A DNA stretch of 64,000 nucleotides, taken from Keithomyces neogunnii (Eukaryota; Ascomycota; Sordariomycetes; Hypocreales; Clavicipitaceae). Location: NCBI GenBank assembly GCA_020975405.1, contig JAIOWQ010000001.1:4340001-4404000 (forward strand), read 5' to 3'. Positions 44,700 through 54,656 of the stretch are shown piece by piece. The translations under genes were made by a program, and so were the position numbers. The notes under the pieces were generated by a model, which saw only the letters and a list, made by a program, of their open reading frames with translations, was not told the DNA's origin and made no database searches. The first letter of the stretch is position 1, and the number at the start of each line of letters is the position of its first letter.

Positions 44700-47600
44700 A
44701 GGTAATATCTAAGAAGAACTAGAAGATAAACTTAATACTAACTTTATAGAAGTTAACTTTATCTCTAACCCTATTAAACCCCTACTAATACTACTAGTAA
44801 CTATATTAGGGTATCTAACTAATAGATAAATTATAGAGATAGTTTCTAGACCCTAACTAGATAAACCCTATAAAAGAAGGGTTAATACCTACCTAAAGAT
44901 CCTAATTAAGTTTAGTAATAAGGGACCTACTTATAGTATCTATATAGATACTAGAACCTTATCTATCCTAGTAGATAAGGTATAGCTAAAAGCTAATAAT
45001 ACTAATATAAAATAGGCATAATAAGAGCTAAAACTAGTAAAAGGAGTTAACTTAGAGTTCTTTATTACTAAAATAGCTACCTTTAACTTTTATATCCCTA
45101 GAATTACCTAGAATATAGAAATATCTAGCTATTTTACTATTATTACTAATATTATACTAAATCTAGGCCTAAAGCTCCTCCTAGGAACCTAGTTCCTTTA
45201 TAACTATAGAGTAAAAGTTAACTTTATCTAACTAAGAGTAATATTCTATATAGTATATAATATAACTATTACTACTAAGATTTTCTATAAACTAAAAGGA
45301 GTTCCCTAAAGAAGAATAGTAGTAGTAAATACTATAATAATTATACCCTAAAGCTTAGTAATTATAACTATCTAGTAGAAGGATCTGCTAGTAAGTTAGG
45401 AAATATAGACCTATTATACTAAAGTAATCTCCCTATTCTTCCTAGATATATTACTAGATAAATTTAGCTTTAAAAGCCTTATTACCTTTAACCTAATAGA
45501 TAAGCCTATTAAACTAAAGAAAGGATAAAAGATTAGCTATCTAAAGATAGTACCTAGAACTAATAAAATATAGCTAATTAATAATATTAGCTAGTATATA
45601 GCTTACTTTATCTAGAACCTTATTAAACCTAATAAAGAAAATATATAGGAAAATAATAAGGAAGATAACCCTAATCTAAAAGAAGTTAATACTAGTATCC
45701 CCTCTTATAGGATCTCCTACCTAGATAAAACCCCCTTTATTCTAAATAAATTTAATATTAAGGTAGCTAACCTTAACCTAAAAGCTACTTAAAAGCTAAT
45801 TAAACTCTCTAATAAATATAATATCTACTAAGAAAGAGGTATTATATTAGTTCTTAAAGATTAGAAGATAAGAATAGACCTAGTAAAAGGCTAGTAAAAT
45901 TAACTTAAACTAGTCTAAAAATATATAGTAGGAATTAAAGATTAATAAGTATTAGACTAAATATATAATAAGCTATATATTATAGGAAAAATATTATAGC
46001 TAGATGACCCTACTGCCCTAATAGCGCCTACTTTTATTATCTAGTAAGTTATAAAAGGCATTAGAAAAGGCAAAGTTATCTATAATATATAGCTAATAAA
46101 TATAGAGATAATCTAAGATATCTACCTACTTCTAGACTAATCTAATATTATAAATAATACCTATAGTAAAAAGTAGTATTTAATATTTAATAGAACTAGA
46201 TTCTTCTACTAATTACTAATATATAGCCCCTACTATAATTATATAGTAGTTATATCTAACTAAGGACTAAAAGCTTCTAATATTATACTAATAAGATTTA
46301 AGAATACCCTAGCTTTTATATAGTACTTTATAGACTAGCTTTTTTAAAAATATTAAATATTTATATATATCTATATTAATAATATTATTATCTTTTCTAA
46401 TACCCTTAAAGAGTATCTTAACTATCTTAAAATAATACTTAGAATCCTTAAATAAAATAGGATAAAAATTATAGCTAAAAAATTATTTATTAGATACCCT
46501 ACTATATAGCTACTTAGATTTATTATAAATAGTAAAGGAATTACTAATATAACTAACTAGGTAAAAGCCTTCTAGAATATAGAATTCCCTAATAACCTTA
46601 GATTATTAGAAACCTTTATAGGAATAGTAGGATTCCTCTAATATAGTATCCTATAGTTTAATATATAAATTTAATCTCTATAGAACTAAAAGATACTTCT
46701 TCTATATAAATCTTATAAGAATAATAAGAAGCTTACTAGGCTATCTAAGCTAGTATAAAAAAGAAAGGCCTAGTAGAAGACATTCCTACCCTTAGAGGAG
46801 GAGATCTAAGCCTTTAAGGTAATAAAAATATTCCTAAGTAAAAAATTAATACTCTAGTACTATGACCCTAAAAGCCTATTATTTCTAAAGATAGATGCCT
46901 ATAAAGAAGGATTTAGCCTCTATATCTTCTAATTAAAAGATAACTAGAATAAAGTTAGTATCTTAGGGAAGGATATAGCTATAATAAGGCTAAAACTAAT
47001 CCTCTTTCTATTATAAGTAATATCTAGTATAGAATAATAATATAGATCTATAGAAGTAGAAGTAGTAGTAATTACTTAGTTAGTTAAAAAGCTCTAGAAA
47101 ATAGTCTAATCTAACTAATATATAGTTAATATTATTATAGATTATACCTCTACTAAAGGAATAATTAAATATACCTCTCTTATAACTATAGATCTAGATA
47201 AGGCTAACCTTAAGCTAGCTAAGATTACTAACTACTTATCTTAATTTAATCTAAAGGTATTCTATATCCCTAGTATACTTAATATAGTTCTTAATACCCT
47301 CTCTTAGCTACTAATTAAACTATATTACTAAGAGAAAGCTAAGTAAAGTACCTTTAATAAGCTTAAAAATACTACCTTTATAGTAGAAGAATTTAGTATT
47401 ATTACTATTATTAGTAATAAGTTTTAAGAGTAAATTAAAAACGCCTACCCTATAGATATAAAATTTAATAGGATAATAAAGGTAATTTAGGACTTTTATA
47501 AGAAATAAGTAGTAAGAGAAGTAAAAAACAGACTAAGTATCCCTATAAATAGCTAGGACCTATATAAAGATAGTCTGCTTTATTACTTTAATAATAGTAG

Positions 47601-48960
47601 GCTAAGATAACTATATATCCTAAGTTTAATAGTTAAGACTATATTAGAAATAGTCTATAATAACTACTATTACTTTAGAATTACTAGGATAATAGTAGAT
47701 TTATAATTAGTATATTTTCCCTATATAAGTAAGTAAATTTAAGAATATATAGCCTACTATATTACCTACTATAAAAATATAGTTAATTATAGTAAGCTCC
47801 TAGGTAAACTTAGACTAATTAGGGTAAAATCTACCCCCTTTTATATAATCTCCCTTAACTTTATTATAGACCTACCTAAGGTCCTATTAAAAGATATTAT
47901 ATAGGCTATCCCTAGCTATAATAAGCTTAACTCCTTATACCTTATAAACTATACCTTTTTAAAAAGGATAATTTTACTTATAGGGTATATAATATATTCT
48001 ATAAAGGATTAGGTAATCCTACTCCTTAAATAGCTATATCTATATAACTAGGAACTACCTTAATAAATAATTAGTAATAAAGACCTAAAATTTATATCTA
48101 AAGTCTAGTAAGTAATATTTACCCTAGTTAAAGTTAATTTCCTTATAGCTACTACCTACTATATACTAACTAATAGGTTATTAGAAAGGAAAAACTAGAC
48201 TATAGAAATCGCTATTTAGTATTATATAGTAACTAATCTAGAAATAATATAGACTAAGATACTTCTAGTATTATAATATTATTTAAATAATATAAAGATA
48301 GCTATTATAAGCTACTTATTAAATAAGCTCCTATATAGGTTCTACTCTTCTAGTATAGTTAACCTTATCTCCCTAGAAGCCTTAATTAATACTAAAAGAG
48401 ATATAAATAATATTACTAGGCTAAGGAAGCTATATTAGTATAAGGCCTAACTAGTAATTTCTATAGCTACTATACTCTTTAAAATTAGGTATAATAACTA
48501 CTATAAGCTAGTTAATATTAATAAAGGAGATATAGTCTACCTTAGACTCTATAAGGGATATAAGCTACCTAGAAAGCTAAAGAAAAAATAGTTACTAATA
48601 AGAGCTAGGCCCTACTAGGTCCTAGAAAAGGTTAACTTTCTAGCTTATAAGCTTAACCTTCTACTATCTACTAGGATCTATCTAGTTATCTTTACTACTT
48701 ATATCTAGAAGCCTGCCTAAGGACCTAACCCTTTTAAAAGAATAATCTTATTATTACTACTAGTAACTCTTAAAGGGGAGGATTTAGCTAACTATTATAA
48801 GGTAGAAAGGATAGTCTTATATAGAGTAAAACTCTATAAATATAGATCTAGATAACTATATATTAAATTTCTTATTAGATAAAAAGGATATATTATAAAA
48901 GATAACTAATAGATCTTAGAGACTAATCTATATAAAAATACTAAAGAACTAGTTAATTCT
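44700..48960 (+). pseudogene. Retrotransposon pol remnant (PR-RT-RH-INT-chromodomain)
   Basis: Protease: SIYIDTRTLSILVDK near 44935, from an expected DTG. RT: FIYIYINNIIIFSNTLKEYLNYL near 46353-46420 reads as VYLDDILIFS with both Asp codons turned to Asn. RNase H: LKIDAYKEGFSLY near 46885, from an expected TDASD. Integrase: PLNFIIDLPK near 47850, from SLDFITDLPK. Chromodomain: LYIKFLIR-stop-KGY near 48855-48890, from YLVKWxGY with Trp turned to stop, followed by a broken WEP. All changes are G-to-A or C-to-T. Gag should lie in 43.5-44.5 kb, but no zinc knuckle can be read. Boundaries are approximate. Confidence 0.85.
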
Positions 48961-48969
48961 TACCTTAAG

Positions 48970-51769
48970 AATAACCTAATTAACTAGATAATAGAGTACT
49001 AAAGGAGAGGCCTAATAGTACTAAAAAATGCTATATAACTTAGAATAACTATTAAAACTAGCTAATAATAGCTAAATCTAGCTAGTATATAAAATATAGC
49101 CCTTACCCTCCTCCTTATAAGATATATACTAAATCTCTCTTACTTAGATAACCTTTTCTAACCTAAGCCCTTATATTATATTATATAATAATCCCTACTC
49201 CTATTTTTCCTATACTACTAAATTAAATATTATACTATAAAATTTATACCTATACTATAGGAAATAATATAAAACCTACTATATCTCTTACCCTTATACT
49301 ACTAAACTAAACCTTATACTATAAAACTAGGCCTAGTACTGCTAAATCTAATATAAAAACTTAAAAAATAGACTTAGGCCCTTAGGGGACCCTAATATAT
49401 ACTACCCTACTAAATTAAGTAATATGCTATAGATACTTATATAAATATAGTAAGAACCTCCCTTCTATACTATATATAATAATAGACCCTATCCCTAAGG
49501 AACTAACCTTACCTAGTATACTATTAAATCCCCTATAAGACATGCTATAACCTACTATAAAAGTACTATCTATAAAAGTATCTAAAGTACTTATAGCTCT
49601 AGCTTAGCCTAGCCCCCCTCTAGCCTAGCCTAACCCTATCTTAGCCCTATCTAATCTTATTCTAGCTCTATTTAACCTAACCCTAGTCTAACTTAACCTA
49701 GATAAAGAAATACTTAAGCTAGGCCTTCTCTTAATACTAAAAGGCTTATCTTATATACCTAATAAGGATAATAAATTCTATAATAAAGAAGAAGATAAAG
49801 ATAATAATAAGGCTAATATAGGCATAGCTATCCCTATAGATAGCTAGCTAATATATAAGATTAAAGAGATTATTATACTTAGTAAGTTTCTAGCTAAGTT
49901 TAGCCTACTAGGAGCTAAAAATAATAAGTTAAACCTAACTAAAAACCTTAGGGGAGCTAGCTATTAGAATTATACTTAATTTATTAATAACCTTATACTT
50001 AGCTACTAGCTAAACTAAGAGGTATTATATAGAACCTATAGGTTTATATTAAAAATAATAAAAGAGATTACTTAGACTATCTAAGATACTTTATATACCT
50101 ATATATATAAATTTATTATTACTAGTACTAAGCTTAATAAAGAGAATACTTATATATATATAAAGGACCCTCTCTTCCTACTCTAGAAAGATATAATAAT
50201 AATTATACTATAAGTATATAAATTAAGAGCTAAAGCTAGCTAGAAAAAGGATAGAACTACTAAGTTATAATCTAAATATAGTATTATATACTAAGTAAGG
50301 AATAAGGCTAAGAATACTATTATAGGCTATTATAATAATAGCTAGATAGAATAGTAAGAATAGGTAGTTTTAGCTATATTAGAGTAAGCCTTACCTACCT
50401 ATATAGAGGTCCTAGCCTACTACTTCTTAGATAAGTATAGCGCTATAAATAGTATATTAGCTAGAGAACTTACTATTATTAGGCGTACTAACTTACTATA
50501 AATTATGCCTAACTAAGGTAGGATTATTACTATACTAGTTATACTTACCCCTAAGATATAGGACTTAGTAGAAGTTATAAAAATATAGTAATATATTAAT
50601 ACCTTAGAGGTAAAACTTAAAGCTAGTAATAAATATATTAATAAAGCCCTTACTAAGGTTAAAAATAAATTTACTAATATTATAAAAGACGCCTTAGTTA
50701 CTAAAGCTAGCCTTAAAAGCCTTACTACTAACTTTATTATAATCTAGGATAATATATATACTATATAGGCTAAAGTAAAAAGCTAGGATACTATCTAAAT
50801 AGCTAATAATATACTAGAAATCTAAAGGCTAGTTAAATAGGCCTTAGATAAGGCTAATTCCTATATAATTACTATTAAATACTCCTAGTTAAAAGTCTAT
50901 AAAGATATAGATAAAGTCTTCTTTACTATATAGATAACCTAAATAGATATATAAAAGGTTATAGGTAACCTAATAAGTATATAATAGAGCTACTTACTAA
51001 CTAGAGTAATATATAAAATTAGCTAAAGGTTATCTTATACTAGCTTAGAAAGTATAGAAAATAATATTATAAGGTTAGGATCCTAATATATTAGAGTAGA
51101 GTCTAATATCCTAGTAAGAGGAAGCTACTAATAAGGCTAAGAAGAAAGTCTAATATTAGTACTATCCTAATCTTTATTATAACTAGTAGTAAAGAAGGTA
51201 AAGATAGCCCCCTCTAAGCTACCTCTAATCTAAACCTTATTAATAGTGCCTATTATACTAAGCTCTACTACTACCTTACCTATAAGAATACTAAACCTAG
51301 CCTCTACTACCTCTTTACTAGGACTATCCTAATCCTAGTTAAAAGCTCCTATACCTTAATAAGCCTTGCCCCTAGCGCCGCCCCTAAGGATACTAAAATA
51401 AACCCTAAAAAAGGGAAAAATAGTAGCGCTACCGCCTCCCCTACCAGAGGAAGAAAGGCCCCCTTTTAACCTCTAATATATTACTCCTAGTATTATACTA
51501 GCTAAATCTAGTACTATTTTATATATTACTTACTTAAGCCTACTTTATCTTATTTACTAATACTAAAAATTAGCTATAATATAAGATTAGAGAATTTTAA
51601 TATCTTAGAAGAAGAAATTAGTAAAAAGTTATAATAAAAGGATTAAATTACTTTATAGTTTACTTAAGATTAAAAGAATAGTAAGAATAGACTTATATTA
51701 AGAAAATTCTATAGCTAGATAGGTAGAATATAACTAGGTTAGTTATCTTCTATACATGCCCCTAGCACT
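48970..51769 (+). other. Extra 2.8-kb segment between chromodomain and right LTR
   Basis: Strongly RIP-mutated. From about 50580 to 51000 a plus-strand frame reads as a lysine/alanine-rich, helix-like protein interrupted mainly by TAG codons that could be former Trp or Gln codons. G/C-richer islands at 51365-51385 and 51425-51465 suggest a Pro-rich stretch. Nothing matches known pol domains. It may be an additional ORF of the element or a second element inserted and RIPed together with it. Confidence 0.5.
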
Positions 51770-52009
51770 TATTATAATATAAACTATAATAAGTATACTA
51801 GAGGTAGCTTATATAACTAGCTTAGCGTATAAATAGTTAAGTCTAACCTCTAGATAGATAGAATTAATAAGAATCTTATAATATATAGAATAGTACCTAT
51901 ACTTTATCTTTTATTACGTATTTAATGATCTTAACCTTTAGTACACCTAATTTAACCTTAAGTACGTCAATCCCTATAACTATACTTATAGGGATTCCGG
52001 CACGTAATA
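51770..52009 (-). repeat. Right LTR of the retroelement
   Basis: 240 bp, matching the left LTR base for base in length. The inner part (51770 to about 51925) is heavily RIP-mutated (starts TATTATAATATAAAC), while the outer 85 bp are nearly unmutated and end GGCACGTAATA. The right target duplication ATAGG follows directly. Confidence 0.92.
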
Positions 52010-52507
52010 ATAGGCATCTTACTAGACCATAGCCATCATTATTACACGATCCATGAAAAAGATGGCATTTAATTTCATTTGTAGTCCATGTATGTTGGTT
52101 ATGGAGCTTAGCTCTATAGATTGATTCGCATCTAAGGACTCCTAGCTCTTGGAAGTAGTTAATTCGTTGTCGACGCATGATTGAGGGTAAATTAAAGAGG
52201 AAAATATAGTAGGGTTCTGAATATAGTGGTATGTGAATATGAGAGAGAGAGCGTTCTAGTTGCGATTTTCCGAGCTATTTAAAAGAGCCCCCCCCCCCTT
52301 TATTTTTCATAGGCAACTTGGGATCTGCGAGCCGAAAGAGGTCGGCTAATAGAAAACGGTAAGGGTTCAGGCAGCTAGATAGGTATAGAAAAATTACAAG
52401 GAAATTTTAGGTGTTACGTGATAGGACCCACCCGAAAATTTTCAACTTCAAAGGTAGATGGCTTACCCTATACTTATTCCAACTATTTTTTCATTTCCCG
52501 CCTTACT
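52010..52507. other. Right flank of the retroelement
   Basis: Normal-composition sequence after the ATAGG duplication. A minus-strand frame at 51897-52178 crosses the LTR and is not a gene. A C-run (12-13 C) lies near 52287-52300. No gene supported. Confidence 0.45.
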
Positions 52508-52730
52508 ATAGGGTAGGCCGCTTACCTTTGCCAAATTTCTCCAAGTCATATGGCCTACCCTGCAGCCACGTAGAGTCACAGAACGAGAACTCTAGGGTAG
52601 GTGCTACAGGGTAGGCCGGCTGACTTGGCGGTTTTTTTTTGCGCATCTTCCCGCCGCAACTCCAGGGTAGGCGCTACAGGGTAGGCCGGCTGACTTGGCG
52701 CTTTTCAAAGTATCGCCGCCTACCCTGCAC
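52508..52730. repeat. AGGGTAGGC direct and inverted repeat cluster
   Basis: AGGGTAGGC or its complement GCCTACCCT occurs seven times in 225 bp. Two tandem blocks read GGTAGG-GCTACAGGGTAGGCCGG followed by CTGACTTGGCG, and inverted CCTACCCTGCA copies lie near 52553 and 52720. This looks like nested termini of a small DNA transposon or MITE. Confidence 0.75.
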
Positions 52731-52797
52731 ATCCTTCCACCACTGGACCTATTAACTTGAGGCTGCCTTCATACGTTCCTTTTCTTCACAAGATACT

Positions 52798-52955
52798 TAT
52801 TACGTGCCAGAATCCCTACAAGTATGGTTATAGGGATCGACGTACTTAAACTTAAATTAGATGTAATAATGGTGAAGCTCATGAAATGCGTAATAAAAGA
52901 CAAAGTGTAGGTACTGTTCTGTGTAGTGTAAGATTCTTGTTCATCACATCTATCT
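52798..52955 (+). repeat. Truncated LTR, 240-bp family
   Basis: It starts TATTACGTGCCAG (family TGTTACGTGCC) and follows the family consensus up to CATCTATCT, where it stops abruptly at the beginning of the next repeat unit (52956). About 80 bp of the LTR are missing. Confidence 0.85.
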
Positions 52956-53265
52956 TGTTACGTGCCAGAATGGCTAGATTTAGAGGTCACTAGGTGGCCT
53001 GCTTAGTCAGCCTGGATCCCTTTATATAGAGCCTTTACGTGGCCAAACTAGCTAGAAAAAGGGTCATCCTGTTACGGACTGGCCCCGATGCTACTGCTTG
53101 TCAGACGTCATGCGTTTTATTAATAAAGATAAGGGAGGAGAAGAACTCCCTCCCTTATGCCCTATTGCTCCCCTTTTTATGGGAGTCTTTCCCACACGTT
53201 AACCGTAGGAGGCCCGTACCGGTCCCCTACGGGTCCCTATAGGACCCGATGTTTCCCCGGGGGTC
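52956..53265 (+). repeat. Right copy of two abutting repeat units
   Basis: The first unit starts TGTTACGTGCCAGAATGG and includes the block TAGGTGGCCTGCTTAGTCAG; the second starts TGTTACGGACTGGCCCCG at 53070. Both match 41186-41520 in order and orientation. Differences include a 24-bp extra piece (AACTAGCTAGAAAAAGGGTC) before the second unit. Confidence 0.75.
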
Positions 53266-53280
53266 CCCCACCAGAGCTTT

Positions 53281-53462
53281 GCACTACATTACACATTCTA
53301 ATGTAGTAAATGTAGTGTAGTGTAGTAAAACTACACTACACTACACTACACACTACAATACAGTCCACTACATACTACACTACACTACACTACAGGGGGG
53401 TCTTCACTACACTACAAACTACAGCTAGGGGCTAAAAACTACAATAATTACACTACATACAA
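53281..53462. repeat. CTACA/TGTAG microsatellite with hairpin potential
   Basis: Imperfect tandem ACTAC/CTACA units fill about 180 bp. The left part runs as TGTAGTG units and the rest as CACTACA units, so the two halves are complementary and could fold into a hairpin around AGTAAAACT. Confidence 0.85.
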
Positions 53463-53485
53463 AGCTCTGTCCCCCACAGACACCC

Positions 53486-53842
53486 TGTTACGTGCCGGAA
53501 TCCCTACAAGTATAGTTGTAGGGATTGTGTTACGATACAAACCGTGACAAGTACACTGGAGGTAGCTCACGTGACTAGCTCAGCGTATAAATGGTCGAGT
53601 CCGACCTCCAGATAGATGGAATCAACAAGAATCTTACAACATACAGAACAGTACCTGCACTTTGTCTTTTATTACGTATTTGATGATCTTAACCTTTAGT
53701 ACACCTAATTCAACCTCAAGTACGTCAATCCCTACAACTATACTTGTAGGGATTCCGGCACGTAACAGATTGACGTACTTGAGGTTGAATTAGGTGTACT
53801 AAAGGTCAAGATCATCAAATGCGTAATAAAAGACAAAGTGCA
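53486..53842 (+). repeat. Host LTR interrupted by a nested LTR
   Basis: Bases 53486-53527 (TGTTACGTGCCGGAATCCC to GGGATTG) and 53773-53842 (ACGTACTTGAGG to CAAAGTGCA) are consecutive parts of one plus-oriented LTR of the 240-bp family, separated by the nested copy at 53528-53767 with its duplication. The host LTR is cut off at 53842 and its last 110 bp or so are absent. Confidence 0.9.
53528..53767 (-). repeat. Nested solo LTR with GATTG target duplication
   Basis: A complete 240-bp LTR (TGTTACGATAC to CACGTAACA) in the orientation opposite to its host. GATTG precedes it (53523-53527) and follows it (53768-53772), a clean 5-bp target duplication. It shows no obvious RIP. Confidence 0.95.
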
Positions 53843-54084
53843 TGTTACGATATAAACCGTGACAAGTACACTGGACGTGGCTCACGTGACTAGTACATCG
53901 TATAAATGGTCAACTCTGACCTCTAGATAGATGGAATTAACAAGAATCTTAGACATAACTGAACAGTACCTGCACTTTGTCTTTCATTACGCATTTTTGA
54001 TGACTTTGACCTTTATTATACTTAATTTAACCTCCAGTACGTTCATCCCTACATACCTAGTTATAGGCATTCCGGCACGTAACA
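53843..54084 (-). repeat. Solo LTR, 240-bp family
   Basis: A 242-bp copy running from TGTTACGATATAAACC to GGCACGTAACA. Flanks GTGCA and CTAAT do not match, so it was joined here by recombination or its right flank was lost. More diverged than the nested copy beside it. Confidence 0.9.
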
Positions 54085-54656
54085 CTAATAATGTAAGGCG
54101 CGGTGCACACGCACCGCCACACGCACCGCCACGAACCTAGGGCTTCTCGCCATCATATCTGGGGTCTCTCGCACAACGCACTAGAGAGGACAAGATTCAG
54201 TCTTGAATATAACGGACCTATTGCTCCTACCTAGCCTTGTGCGCCATCACTTCGTGCTCGTTACAAATAAACTAGCTAGAAAAGGGGGCCAACCTTACAC
54301 AATCCGAAAACATCGCGTATTTCCTACATTTCCTGTTTCCTATAATTTATATCGTAACAGACCTAGTCACAGTTTATACTATAAATGCTAGAAAATCCAT
54401 GATGTAAGTAATTACGGTTTAGGTGCAATCTAAATTCGAGCGTGAGTTGCTAATAGAGTTACATAGTGATCTAGTAACATGGCGGCAGCCAGAGGATGGC
54501 AGCGAAATGCATTAACCTTTGGCCTGCTTCTATTTCTTCGCTCTCTCTTAACATCCATTTAGAACCCTGACTAGCCCCTAGTGTCAGGCCAAAGAAAAAT
54601 CGCAAAAAAAACAATCAAGCAAAGGTCGGTAGGGGCGGAACGCCACGTTATGGCAA
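54085..54656. other. Right edge of the transposon island
   Basis: Contains repeated CACACGCACCGCCA (54105-54133), a fragment resembling the AACTAGCTAGAAAA piece at 53046, and an eroded LTR-like tail near 54350-54380 (ATCGTAACAG). The 3' end of the Vps27 gene follows. No gene. Confidence 0.5.

Larger units (their letters stand above)
42046..52009 (+). mobile_element. RIP-mutated Ty3/gypsy chromovirus LTR retrotransposon, full length
   Basis: A 9964-bp element bounded by two 240-bp LTRs and flanked by the perfect 5-bp duplication ATAGG (42041-42045 and 52010-52014). The interior is extremely A/T-rich, poor in CA and TG, and full of TAG/TAA stops, the mark of RIP on both strands. Pol motifs are still legible in plus-strand frames in the order protease, RT, RNase H, integrase, chromodomain, which places it in Ty3/gypsy and specifically the chromoviruses. 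It cannot encode functional proteins. No primer-binding site or polypurine tract is recognisable beside the LTRs, although RIP would blur a primer-binding site. Confidence 0.93.
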
